Shown piece by piece: positions 32,453 to 41,533 of a DNA stretch of 64,000 nucleotides. The position numbers and the translations under genes are program-made. The stretch comes from Zhihengliuella flava (GTDB lineage Bacteria; Actinomycetota; Actinomycetes; Actinomycetales; Micrococcaceae): contig NZ_JADOTZ010000001.1 of assembly GCF_015751895.1 (NCBI RefSeq), forward strand, positions 1,922,001-1,986,000. The letters run 5' to 3'. The notes under the pieces are model-generated. The model made no database searches. It had not been told where the DNA came from and saw only the letters and a list, made by a program, of their open reading frames with translations. The first letter of the stretch is position 1. Every line of letters begins with the position of its first letter.

Positions 32453-33921
32453 GGACATCAACCCAGGAGACGGCCGGGCCGAATCGCGGGCTCTGCCACG
32501 GGCCCCAGCCGCTGAGCGCGCGCCTGGAACCGTGGATGAACGAGCTGCTGGCGGACGACGCGGCGTGCCGCGCGTTGCTAGCCGAACACGGTTCCCCGGT
32601 CAACGTGATCGAGACGGGGCCGCTGGTGCGCAACATCGATCAGTTGCGCGCGGTCGCCGCCCGCCACGGCGTGGACTTCGAGGTGTACGTGGCGCGCAAG
32701 GCGAACAAGGCGGTCGCGGTGGTGGACGCCGCCCGGGACGCCGGGGCCGGGATCGACGTGGCGAGCGACGCCGAGCTGGCCCAGGTGCTGCAGCGCGGCG
32801 TCGACCCGGCCAAGATCATCCTCACGGCCGCCGTGAAACCGCCGGCCACGCTGCGCCGGGCCCTGCGCGCCGGCGTCGTCATCTCGCTCGATAACCAGGA
32901 CGAGCTGGCGGACCTCAGCGCCGAGTCGCCGGACACCCGGCCGGAGGTCGCACTGCGGATCGCCGCGCAGTCGGACGGAATACGGCCCACCCGGTTCGGG
33001 CTCTCGCCGGCCGAGTGGCTCGACGCGCTCGCCGCCCGGGGCTCGGGCGTGCGGGTCAGCGGCGTGCACTTTCACCTGCACGGCTACGCGGCGGCGGATC
33101 GCGTCACCGTGCTGGGTGAGGCGCTGGAGTTCGTGGACCGGCTGCGCGCCGCCGGGCACGAGGTGCGCTTTGTCGACATCGGCGGCGGCCTGCCCATGTC
33201 CTACCTCGAGGAGCAGTCCGAATGGGACGCGTTCTGGGCGGCCCTGCGCGCCCGGCGCGCGGCGCTCGCCGGCGGCGCCCCAGCGGAGGAAGCGACGGCG
33301 GTGCCGGAGCTGACGTGGAATGACGATCCGCTGGGCCTGGACGGCTCCGGCGCGGTGTACCCGTTCTGGCAGGAGCTCACCCGCGCCGCGTGGCTGGAGG
33401 CCGTGCTCGCCGCCCCGGTGCCCGGCCGCGGGGCCGAACCGGCCCTGACGGTGGCCGAGGCCGTGCGCGGCCGGGGGTTGGAGCTGCGGTGCGAGCCGGG
33501 CCGGGCGGTGCTGGACGGCTGCGGCCTGACGCTGGCCAGCGTGGCGTTCCGCAAGAAGCGCGCCGACGGGGTGCCGCTGGTGGGGCTGCACATGAACCGG
33601 ACGCAGATGCGTTCCACCTCGCTGGACGTGCTGCTGGATCCGCTGCTGGTGCGCGCCCCGGGGGCCGCGGCGGAACCGGCCGTCGAGGCCTACCTGGTGG
33701 GCGCGTACTGCATTGAGGACGAGCTGATCCTCCGGCGGAAACTGCGCTTCCCCAAGGGGGTGCGCCGGGACGACGTCGTCGCGTTTCCCAACACCGCCGG
33801 GTACCTCATGCACATCATCGAGAGCGCCTCCCATCAGATTCCGCTGGCCGCCAACGTGGTGCGCCGCGGCGGCGACTACACGCGGGATGCGATCGACGCG
33901 CGGCAGCCGGTGGCCCCCTGA
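32449..33921 (+). CDS. Y4yA-like PLP-dependent decarboxylase (group IV, DAP/ornithine decarboxylase fold)
   Basis: A 490-residue alanine-racemase-fold enzyme. The PLP lysine is K84 in VARKANKAV; HFHLHGYA, DIGGGLPMSY and EPGRAVLDGCG match the PLP-phosphate and dimer-interface motifs, and GAYCIEDELI replaces the CESGD-type cysteine loop. Relatives include diaminopimelate decarboxylase, SbnH and the rhizobial Y4yA protein. Length and the long insert near residues 275-315 differ from LysA. It is the last gene of the three-gene cluster; the amino acid or conjugate it decarboxylates is unknown. Confidence 0.86.
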   Translation: MRTSTQETAGPNRGLCHGPQPLSARLEPWMNELLADDAACRALLAEHGSPVNVIETGPLVRNIDQLRAVAARHGVDFEVYVARKANKAVAVVDAARDAGAGIDVASDAELAQVLQRGVDPAKIILTAAVKPPATLRRALRAGVVISLDNQDELADLSAESPDTRPEVALRIAAQSDGIRPTRFGLSPAEWLDALAARGSGVRVSGVHFHLHGYAAADRVTVLGEALEFVDRLRAAGHEVRFVDIGGGLPMSYLEEQSEWDAFWAALRARRAALAGGAPAEEATAVPELTWNDDPLGLDGSGAVYPFWQELTRAAWLEAVLAAPVPGRGAEPALTVAEAVRGRGLELRCEPGRAVLDGCGLTLASVAFRKKRADGVPLVGLHMNRTQMRSTSLDVLLDPLLVRAPGAAAEPAVEAYLVGAYCIEDELILRRKLRFPKGVRRDDVVAFPNTAGYLMHIIESASHQIPLAANVVRRGGDYTRDAIDARQPVAP

Positions 33922-33952
33922 GTCCTGCTGACGGGCGCGGCGCTGGGGCCGG

Positions 33953-34807
33953 CTATGGGTGGCGGGTACCCTCCCCGGCCAAGACCGCCCGGTAGCCCTG
34001 GCGGTACGTGGGGTAGGCGAAGGTGAAGCCCGTGGCCCGCAAGGCGGCGCTGGAGCAGCGCTTGCTGCCGGCCTGTGCGGAGACCTCGCCCGTAGGCGGG
34101 ACCGGCTGGCCCAGCTCAGCGGCGAGGAAGCGCAGCACGTCCCCCAGCTCGGCGGGCTCGGTGTCCACGCCGAGGTAGAGCGCCGCCGGGTCCGTGACCC
34201 GCTGGGTCAGGTGGACGATCGCCTCCGCGGCGTCGTCGCGGTGGATCCGATTGGTAAACGTCGGCTCCGTCGGCAGGACGGCGCGGCCGGAGGTCACCCG
34301 GTCGATCAGCATGGTGCGGCCCGGTCCGTAGATCCCGCCGAGGCGCAGGGCCGTGAACGCGGTGCCGGTGCCCGCGAAGTGCTCGGCGAGGAGCGCCTCC
34401 GCCTCCACCTGAACCTCCCCGCGCCACGAGGGCGGTGCCGGGTCGGTGGATTCGTCGACGACGCCGCCGCGAGACTCCCCGTACACGGCGGTGGAGGAGA
34501 CGTAGAGGACCCGGTCTGGCACCACGGCATCCCGGGTGAGCGCCGCGGCGATGTTGCGCGCGGCGCCGAGGTAGGCCGCCCGGTAGGCCTCCGGTTCCCG
34601 CACCGGGGCCGACGCGGTGATGATGACGGTGCGCACATCGTCCGGGATGGTCGGCAGGTCCCCCGTGAGGTCCGCGGCGACCGCCTCGAGCTGCGGGGGC
34701 AGCTTCTGCGGGTTGCGCCGCCAGCCGATCACGCGGTGGCCGGCCGCGGCCAGCCGCAGCCCCGTCTCTGTCCCGACGTCGCCGCATCCGGCGATGAGTA
34801 CGCTCAT
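33953..34807 (-). CDS. NAD-dependent epimerase/reductase (extended SDR-like)
   Basis: A 284-residue Rossmann protein. It opens MSVLIAGCGDVGTETGLRLAAAGHRVIGWRR, an NADP-type start, followed by VLYVSSTAVYGES and TALRLGGIYGPGRTMLIDR, the patterns of atypical extended SDRs related to YeeZ. The YxxxK pair is not clear, so catalysis may be lost or altered. The function is unknown. A CAGACT-N7-ATG arrangement suggests a leaderless start. It occupies the position directly after jetC where a jetD gene would often lie. Confidence 0.87.
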   Translation of the reverse strand: MSVLIAGCGDVGTETGLRLAAAGHRVIGWRRNPQKLPPQLEAVAADLTGDLPTIPDDVRTVIITASAPVREPEAYRAAYLGAARNIAAALTRDAVVPDRVLYVSSTAVYGESRGGVVDESTDPAPPSWRGEVQVEAEALLAEHFAGTGTAFTALRLGGIYGPGRTMLIDRVTSGRAVLPTEPTFTNRIHRDDAAEAIVHLTQRVTDPAALYLGVDTEPAELGDVLRFLAAELGQPVPPTGEVSAQAGSKRCSSAALRATGFTFAYPTYRQGYRAVLAGEGTRHP

Positions 34808-34857
34808 GGGCCCTAGTCTGTCACCTCGGCCCGAGCGGGTGGTACGTGACCCTGCGG

Positions 34858-37800
34858 TCAGCGCAGGACGACATCGGTGGCCACGGCCGGGGAGAGCCCC
34901 GTCTCCACAAACCCGGAGACGTTGGAGCCGGGCCGCTTGACGATGTCCGTGATGGACCCCAAATGCCGGGCCAGATCCACCTTGTCCTCCGGTGCCGCGA
35001 GCAGCAGCTGGAAGCCGAACTCCTGCAGCGCGTTGATGCCCGCGCCCGCGTACTCGGAGTTGGCCTGGATGAAGGCCTCGTCAATCATGACGGTGCCGTA
35101 GGTGGTGAAGCCCTGGGTGGCGAGCCCCAGCTGGTAGGCCAGCGCCGCGCCCATGACGAAGGAGGTGAAGCGCTGCCCCTCGCCGCCGGAGAGCGTGCCC
35201 GGTTCCAGCCCGGCCTCGATCTCTCCGCCGGCCTTGTGCTCGTTGCAGCTGATGGTCACGTGCTGGCGCACATCCAGCACGGTGTCCCGCCACGCGGCGC
35301 GCGCCGGGTCGTCCAGGGCGTCCACGAGGGCCTCGAGCCGCTCGTACTGCTCGCTCACGTCCGCCGCCCCGGAGTAGGCGCGGCCCAGCGCGTCCTTCAG
35401 CTCCGCCTTGAACGCGCGCGCCTCCGCGGGGACGGCCGTGCTCAGCTCAAACCGCAGCCGGGAGCTGCCCTGCGGTCCCTGCTCAAACGGCACGTCGGAG
35501 AGGATCTGGTTCAGCGGCTCGATCCGCTCGGCGATGGCCCGGCGCTCCTCCTCCAGCAGCTGCAGCAAGTCGGAGAATCGCTCGTAGGACCGGTTGGAGA
35601 AGTACTCCCGGAACTCCTCCTCGCGCTGCGGCAGGCCCTCCGCGACGATCGATTCGTAGAGCCGCACGTAGTCCTCGGCGGCGTCCGCCCCGGTCCCGTA
35701 GGAGGCCGCGGCGGACGGGCCGAACTCGCGCGCGAACTCCCGGAAGGTCTCCGCGAGGTCCGCCTCGGCCGCGAAGATGGACTGCTTGGTTCGCGCCAGC
35801 TCCTCCTGCAGGGCCAACGCCGCCGCGTCCGTCGCCGCCCGCACCTCCGCCGCCGTGGTGGCCTCGGTCAGCGCCTCGAACCGCTCGACCAGTTGTGCCT
35901 GCTCGGCCTCGGTCACGGTGGCCGTGTCCGTGGCAGCGCTACCGGGGACGACGCCGGCGCGCCCGGCCGGTGCGTCCGTCCCGGACGCTGGAGCGGACTC
36001 GGCGGCGGGCACGAGCGCGCTGAGCCGCTCCTGCAGAGCCTCCGCCTCGGCGCGGAGCACGGCGAGACGCCCCACCGTCTCCTCCCGCTCGGCGAGCGCG
36101 GCCTCTAGGTCGGAGCGCACCTCCGCCAGCGAGGCGTCGTCGTTCAAGACCGCCGCTAGGCGGGATTCAAGCTCCGCCACCGCGGCGTCGGCCCCGGCCG
36201 TATCGAATCGGGAGAACTCCCGCGAATCCTCCGCCAGCGCGGCGAGCGCGCGCAGCTTCTCGCCGAGGTCCCGGCTGGAGGTGCTGCGCTCGTCCGCGGC
36301 GGACTCCGCGGCGGCGATCTCCTCGGCGAGGCCGCCCGCCGCGTCCTCCAGTTGCGCGATCTTCGCTTCATTGGTGAAGCCCAAGAGGTACTGGCTGGGG
36401 GAGAGCTGGCGCAGCTGGCGCTCGTAGGCCCCGCGCCCGGTCTTCAGGGTGCCGGAGCGGGAGATGGCGCGGGCGTGCTGGTGCAGCTCCGCGTCCTCCT
36501 CCACACACACCAGCGGGTAGTCCGCGGCCACCTTGGCCCGCAGCCACGCCCCGGCGTCGGACTCCGCGAAGTCCAGCTTGGTGACCAGCTCCGCCTCGTC
36601 CGCCGCGCGTTCGGCGGCGCCGTGACCGCCGGGCCGCACCGAGGTGTCCACCCAGCGCAGCCGGGCCACCGAGCTGCCGTCGGCAATGCCCGCGTCGATG
36701 GCGCGGGTCACCGCGGCCAGATGCTCGCCCGGCACCAACAGGGTGGCCGCGAGGCGGCGCAGCGCCTTTTCCGCGGCCGGCCGCCACGCGTCCTCGCCGG
36801 CGGCGACGTCCATGAGCTCGCCGCCGAACGGTACATCCGCCGGGTCCAGCCCCGTCGCGGCGCAGATGCTGCGGCGCGCGGTGGCGGAGGCGTCGTCAAT
36901 ATTGGATCCGCGCCGGGCATAGGAATCGATTTCCGCCCGCGCCGCGCGCAGCCGCTCCCGCAGGTTCATGAGCTTGGCCATCGCCTCATATTCCAGCGTG
37001 CGGGTGTCCTGTTCGATCGATCCCAGCCGGGACGAGGCGTCTAGGGCCTGCTGGCGCATGGCGTCCAGCCCTTCGGCGGTGTGGTCCCACGCGACGCCGG
37101 CGCGTTCGGCTTCCGCGGTCAGCTTGGCCGCTGCCCGGCCCTTCTGTTCGGCGGCGGCGTGGGCCTCGGCCAGCTCCCGCTCCAGCGCGGCGACGCGCTC
37201 GCCGCCGGAGGAATCGTGCTGCTGTTGCAGGGAGGAGATCCGCGTGTTCAGCCGCTCCTTGGCGGAGACCGCGGCGCTGATCTGGTCCCGGTGGCTGCTC
37301 AGGTCGGCGTTGAGGCGGGCCACCTCGGCGTCGTGCACCTCGGCGGCGCGGACCGCGCCCACGTGTGGCAGCACGGTGCCGGCGAGGCGCGCGGTGGCCT
37401 CGCGCTCGGCCACCAGCTCGCCGAGGCGGCGGGTGCGCTCCGGGACCAACTCCAGAGCATCGCGCTGCGCGCGAGCCGTCTCCAGCTCCCGGTGGATGCC
37501 GCGCAGGTGAGCAAAGTCCTCGACGGCGCCCTCCGCCGCGGCCAGCGTGGCGGGGGCCTCCAGCACCTCCTGGCGGAAGAACTGGTTCACGCCGCGGTCC
37601 AGTCCCTTCCCGTTCTGCAGCGTGCGCAGCAGGGAGAACGCCTTGTCGTGATCGATGCCTAGGCGGCGGCGGAAGCGCTCGGCGAAGGTCTTGTGCGTGT
37701 CATAGACCTCGAACCCGGGCAGGGCTCGGCTCAGGGTGGAGACGGAGAACCGGCGGGCCCCCGGCGTCGCCCAGTAGTCCTCGATGGCCTCCGGATCCAG

Positions 37801-38259
37801 GGGCGCATCCCCGATGAGGAAGTGCTTGCCCACGTGTCCTTCCAGACCGTTGGCCGGCACGTCGAACAGGGCGGCCAGGCACGTGGTGGTGCCCATGGCG
37901 TTGCGGTACACCAGGGCCACGGCGCTCCACGTGGCGCCGGGGCGCTGGGCGATCACGCCGTCCGCCGTCTTGAACGTGCGCCCCCGCAGATAGGAGTACG
38001 TGGTGCGGCGGTCGCGGCGCGTGGAGGCCTCGTGGGCGGACTCGTTCAGGCGCGGGGCCGCATGGAACAGGTGGCCGATCCCGTCAAACAGGGTGGACTT
38101 GCCCACTCCCGGGTGCCCGGTGAGCAGGGTGCCGGCGCGGTCCACGTACAGCCGGTGCTTACCGTGGAAGGTGCCCCAGTTGACCACGTGGATCTCCGCC
38201 AGCCGGTGCTGGCCGGGGTTGACCTCTTCGCCGAGGTCCAGCGTGTATTCGATGCTCAT
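34858..38259 (-). CDS. jetC: Wadjet/MksB SMC-like ATPase JetC
   Basis: A 1133-residue condensin-type ATPase. Walker A is GHPGVGKST (48-56) near the N-terminus. Long coiled-coil stretches rich in Glu, Ala, Leu and Arg follow, with a hinge-like middle. The signature TLSGGEGQRFTSFVMGAALAYQLG and Walker B GTVMIDEAFIQAN close the head near the C-terminus. This is the AAA_29/SbcCD_C layout of JetC. With JetA and JetB it would form a loop-extruding complex that recognises small circular DNA. The start overlaps jetB by 4 bp. The nuclease partner JetD is not encoded on either side. Confidence 0.95.
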   Translation of the reverse strand: MSIEYTLDLGEEVNPGQHRLAEIHVVNWGTFHGKHRLYVDRAGTLLTGHPGVGKSTLFDGIGHLFHAAPRLNESAHEASTRRDRRTTYSYLRGRTFKTADGVIAQRPGATWSAVALVYRNAMGTTTCLAALFDVPANGLEGHVGKHFLIGDAPLDPEAIEDYWATPGARRFSVSTLSRALPGFEVYDTHKTFAERFRRRLGIDHDKAFSLLRTLQNGKGLDRGVNQFFRQEVLEAPATLAAAEGAVEDFAHLRGIHRELETARAQRDALELVPERTRRLGELVAEREATARLAGTVLPHVGAVRAAEVHDAEVARLNADLSSHRDQISAAVSAKERLNTRISSLQQQHDSSGGERVAALERELAEAHAAAEQKGRAAAKLTAEAERAGVAWDHTAEGLDAMRQQALDASSRLGSIEQDTRTLEYEAMAKLMNLRERLRAARAEIDSYARRGSNIDDASATARRSICAATGLDPADVPFGGELMDVAAGEDAWRPAAEKALRRLAATLLVPGEHLAAVTRAIDAGIADGSSVARLRWVDTSVRPGGHGAAERAADEAELVTKLDFAESDAGAWLRAKVAADYPLVCVEEDAELHQHARAISRSGTLKTGRGAYERQLRQLSPSQYLLGFTNEAKIAQLEDAAGGLAEEIAAAESAADERSTSSRDLGEKLRALAALAEDSREFSRFDTAGADAAVAELESRLAAVLNDDASLAEVRSDLEAALAEREETVGRLAVLRAEAEALQERLSALVPAAESAPASGTDAPAGRAGVVPGSAATDTATVTEAEQAQLVERFEALTEATTAAEVRAATDAAALALQEELARTKQSIFAAEADLAETFREFAREFGPSAAASYGTGADAAEDYVRLYESIVAEGLPQREEEFREYFSNRSYERFSDLLQLLEEERRAIAERIEPLNQILSDVPFEQGPQGSSRLRFELSTAVPAEARAFKAELKDALGRAYSGAADVSEQYERLEALVDALDDPARAAWRDTVLDVRQHVTISCNEHKAGGEIEAGLEPGTLSGGEGQRFTSFVMGAALAYQLGLATQGFTTYGTVMIDEAFIQANSEYAGAGINALQEFGFQLLLAAPEDKVDLARHLGSITDIVKRPGSNVSGFVETGLSPAVATDVVLR

Positions 38260-38891
38260 TCGGCGTCCTCACGGTTCTCGACGTCCAGATCGGTCTCCGC
38301 GCCCGCGTCCGTGCGCTCGATCGCGGCGAGGTAGGCGGGAATCTCCTCGATGCTGGAAAACGGCAGGGCGAGCGCCAGGGCGGGGGAGACCTTGTACTCG
38401 TGCTCCACGTCGGTGGGCAGGATCAGCTTCAGGGCCAGCAGGCGGGCCAGCGAGGAGTCGGTGAGCTCCTCCAGCCGCTTGTCATCCACGGTGCCGCGCT
38501 GGCGGTGCTCGGCCAGGATGTCCCGGGCCCCGGCGCGGGAGATCACTGCGTCCGTGCCGGTGCCCGCATGGGATTCCAGCGCCAAGCGCAGGCGCAACGC
38601 CAGCAGGGTTTCCTCCCGGCGCAGGGCGCGCCGCGGCACGATGGCGGTGGTGTGGGGGTGGTCGAGATCCACCGGTTCCAGTAGGGCGATTTTGCGCTGC
38701 TCGTCGATCACGAGGCGGAGGAACAGCTCCGAGACGAAGCCCTCGATGTCCGTGCGCCGGTCCAGAATGCGCTGCCACAGCCGCGCATCGGCGGTCCCGT
38801 CAATGTAGGGTCCGCGCAGCAGGCGGACCAGCCCCTGACGCAGCGGCAGCTCAAACCGCCCGGTGTCCCCCTCAAACAGGGCCTCAGTCAT
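38256..38891 (-). CDS. jetB: Wadjet/MksE kite subunit JetB (DUF4194)
   Basis: A 211-residue MukE-like subunit. The family pattern is visible in LPLRQGLVRLLRGPYIDG, LWQRILDRRTDIEGFVSELFLRLVIDEQRKIALL and RRALRREETLLALRLRLAL, giving tandem winged-helix domains. It bridges the kleisin JetA and DNA. It overlaps jetA and jetC by 4 bp each, so the three subunits are translationally coupled. Confidence 0.95.
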   Translation of the reverse strand: MTEALFEGDTGRFELPLRQGLVRLLRGPYIDGTADARLWQRILDRRTDIEGFVSELFLRLVIDEQRKIALLEPVDLDHPHTTAIVPRRALRREETLLALRLRLALESHAGTGTDAVISRAGARDILAEHRQRGTVDDKRLEELTDSSLARLLALKLILPTDVEHEYKVSPALALALPFSSIEEIPAYLAAIERTDAGAETDLDVENREDAE

Positions 38892-40405
38892 GGTGTCTCC
38901 TTCTGCCTCGTCGTCGCGGTCGGTGCCTCGGTGTAGGCCACGCGGGGTAGGTAAGCCACGCGTTCGGAGCCGTCGACTTGGCGGACCGTCACCGTCTCGA
39001 ATTCGCTCGGATCCAGCTCGGCGCCCGGCTCGGTGCGGGCCAGTTCCAGCAGGTACCGGACGGAGTTCAGGTGGCGGTGTGCCGGCTCCAGCGTCGAGTA
39101 CACCGTTTCCAGCGTGGCCGCGCGCGGTTCGCCGCCCGACGCCGTCGTGCCCGCCCGGTGGACGGCGTCGGCGACGGCGGCGCGTAGGGCCGCGGTGTCC
39201 GCGGCGGGTGTGATGGGGGTGCGGTGGATGTCCGCCGCGGAGAGCTCCGGCGCGTCCGCGAGGCGGGGCGGGACCGCGTGGTCGTCTGGATCGAAGATGC
39301 CGAGGTGCGAGAGTGTGGCAAACCGCGGCTCGAAGAGGCGCACGGGCACGGCCGGCACACGCGCGGTGAGGGCGGCGGAGGAGGCGACGGCCAGCTCGGC
39401 GGCGCGGAGACTGCGGCGCAGCGCCTCGGAGTCGCGGACGTCATCGGCCGCGATCAGGGCGTGCAGGGACTCGGAGAGTTTTCCGTAGCTGGCGTGGACC
39501 TCCGCGGCCTGCCGGCGCATCTCCCGCAGGAGGTTGGCGATCGTCCCGCGCTCGGCGGCGGTGAGGTCTTCGACGAAGTCGCGGGTGAGGATATCCGTCA
39601 CGGCCTCGCGGAAGCGGGCCTGCTGCGCCGGGTCGGAGAGGAAGTCCGTGAACCCGCGGAAGGTTTCGCCCTCCGCGGTGGAGCGCAGCTGCTTGTCCGA
39701 GTCGAGGACCTGGCCCACGGCCACACCCTTGGTCACGGAGGCCTCCATGACCTGCTGGCGGATGGCGTGGAGCATGTCATGGACCCCGTCCCGCATGCGC
39801 TTGAAATCGGCGGGGAGGTTGGCGGCCAGGTCCAGAATGGAGCGGGCCGCGGCCAGGGCGTCGTCGTCCGTGAGCAGCGCCGGCTCGGCGCCCGAGCGCA
39901 GGGTGTCCAATTTGGCCTGACGCTCGGCGATCTCCGCCTCGAGCTGGCGGATGCGGGCCTCGGGGTCCGGGTCCGTCTCATGGGCCAGCGACTCGAGGCT
40001 GGCCAGCAGCGTGGAGAGGCGGGACGAGTTCAGGTTGGTGCCGGAACCGGCCACCGCGTCGAGGAACCGCAGCACGCGCGCGGTGTGCGCGGTGGGCTCG
40101 TAGACGAAGCGGCCGTCGACGAGCGGCCGGGCGAGGAAGCCGGACTTGACCCAGGAATCCGCGTACTGCGCGGCCATCCACGCTTCGTTGAGCGGCAGTT
40201 CGGGCTGCTCGGCACGCAGGTGCTTGAGGAACGCGTCGAGGCTCGCGTGGAAGGACTCCAGCGCCACGCGCGGCGTCGCCGTCGTAAACTCGGCCCGCAA
40301 GAACCCGGCCACCCAGGGCGCCGAGGAGAGCAACTTCCACCCGGCGGAGTCCCGGAACCGCTGCTGGTCCGCCCACGTGGCGGAGGCGGGGTGTGTGACG
40401 TGCAT
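38888..40405 (-). CDS. jetA: Wadjet/MksF kleisin subunit JetA (DUF3375)
   Basis: A 505-residue MukF-like kleisin. The N-terminal half is helical, with WKLLSSAPWVAGFLRAEF and LNEAWMAAQYADSWVKSGFLARPL characteristic of DUF3375, then a coiled-coil (PEARIRQLEAEIAERQAKLDTLR) and a C-terminal winged-helix region (FETVTVRQVDGSERVAYLP). The ATG at 40405 is preferred; a TTG four codons earlier is also open. A TAGAAT box at 40455-40450 on this strand gives a leader of about 40 bases. First gene of the jetABC operon. Confidence 0.94.
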   Translation of the reverse strand: MHVTHPASATWADQQRFRDSAGWKLLSSAPWVAGFLRAEFTTATPRVALESFHASLDAFLKHLRAEQPELPLNEAWMAAQYADSWVKSGFLARPLVDGRFVYEPTAHTARVLRFLDAVAGSGTNLNSSRLSTLLASLESLAHETDPDPEARIRQLEAEIAERQAKLDTLRSGAEPALLTDDDALAAARSILDLAANLPADFKRMRDGVHDMLHAIRQQVMEASVTKGVAVGQVLDSDKQLRSTAEGETFRGFTDFLSDPAQQARFREAVTDILTRDFVEDLTAAERGTIANLLREMRRQAAEVHASYGKLSESLHALIAADDVRDSEALRRSLRAAELAVASSAALTARVPAVPVRLFEPRFATLSHLGIFDPDDHAVPPRLADAPELSAADIHRTPITPAADTAALRAAVADAVHRAGTTASGGEPRAATLETVYSTLEPAHRHLNSVRYLLELARTEPGAELDPSEFETVTVRQVDGSERVAYLPRVAYTEAPTATTRQKETP

Positions 40406-40496
40406 GCGGCGGTTCAAACCTCGGTTGGCGGCGACGGGCAGAGCACCGATTCTAGAGCACCGAGCACAACAACAGCTGAGCGGGCGGCGGTGACGC

Positions 40497-41342
40497 TCAG
40501 CGCATCGTGTCGTACCGCGCCCGGACCACCTGATAGATGCCGTAGAACACGAGTCCCGCCGCGAGGACGCCGAGGATGACGGGCCCCGCCGGCTGGTCCC
40601 GCAGCGCCTGCACCGCGCCGTCCAGTCCGCTGGAATCCTCCGGATCCCGCTGGATGGTGGCGACGATGAACAGCAATCCCAGCGCGGTCAGGACCACGCC
40701 CTTGGACACGTAGCCGACGACGCCGGCAAACGTCACCACGCGCCGGACCGCGGAGTGGGGCAGCGCCCCGAGGTCCTGCAGGAACCGCCGCGTGGCCCCC
40801 TTGAAGACGTGATACCCCGCGACGGCCAGCACGCCCACGCCGATCGCGATGAGCAGTGCCGCGCCCCAGACGGACTGCATGAGCAGGGCGGAGAGGCTCT
40901 GGGTGCTGTCCGAGGAGCTCTGGCGCGCGCCGAGGGCGTACCGCAGGACGACGACGCCGATGACCGCGAAGACGGCCGCGGAGCCGCCAGCGCGGAGCCG
41001 ATCCAGGGTGCTGCTCTGGTGGAAGACCGCGCTACCGCAGTGCCAGAGGGCCAGCAGGAGACAAGCGGAGGAGGCAATCCACAGCACCACGGTCCCGAGA
41101 GGCTGGGCGGCCACGGCGTTGAGGGCCCCGCTCTGATCCGCCTCGGCGCTGCCGCCGGATGCGACGATCGCGACTAGCGAACCGAGGACCACGTGGAGCA
41201 GCCCACTGGTCACGTAGCCGGACCGAGCCAAATGCTCGAACCGGCGATCGTGTGCCGCGGAGCGGGCGACCGCGACGGGCGTTGATTCGCCCTGAGAATC
41301 CGGGGTGGCCGGCCCGCTGTGGCCTCCTACCGTTGCTTCCAT
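40497..41342 (-). CDS. DUF1206 membrane protein
   Basis: A 281-residue inner-membrane protein with three repeats of a two-helix unit, each introduced by a similar phrase: ARSGYVTSGLLHVVLG, RAGGSAAVFAVIGVV and FAGVVGYVSKGVVLTALG. This triplicated layout defines DUF1206, common in actinobacteria and without known function. A TATCAT box lies six bases before the ATG, a leaderless pattern. It sits just upstream of jetA in the same direction with its own promoter between, so it need not belong to the Wadjet operon. Confidence 0.93.
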   Translation of the reverse strand: MEATVGGHSGPATPDSQGESTPVAVARSAAHDRRFEHLARSGYVTSGLLHVVLGSLVAIVASGGSAEADQSGALNAVAAQPLGTVVLWIASSACLLLALWHCGSAVFHQSSTLDRLRAGGSAAVFAVIGVVVLRYALGARQSSSDSTQSLSALLMQSVWGAALLIAIGVGVLAVAGYHVFKGATRRFLQDLGALPHSAVRRVVTFAGVVGYVSKGVVLTALGLLFIVATIQRDPEDSSGLDGAVQALRDQPAGPVILGVLAAGLVFYGIYQVVRARYDTMR

Positions 41343-41533
41343 GCGCTCATGATAGGCCGTGAGGTGGCGCCGAGCAGCCGCGGAGCGGATTTTCAGGAGA
41401 TTTCAAGCTCCCACGACTTCCGCGAACCCGGCGCGAGGCCTACGCTGACAACGAGGTCGGCGCCGCTATCCAGCGCGGGCCTCAGCCTTGGCGGGCCCCC
41501 GTCGAAGCTCGAATCCACCCGAAGGAGAGCAGC

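Noticed and set aside
32578-33834. 418-codon minus-strand open frame
   Set aside because: Fully antisense to the Y4yA-like gene, which has clear PLP motifs.
34846-36108. 420-codon plus-strand open frame
   Set aside because: Antisense to jetC; Gly/Arg/Leu-rich with no family pattern.
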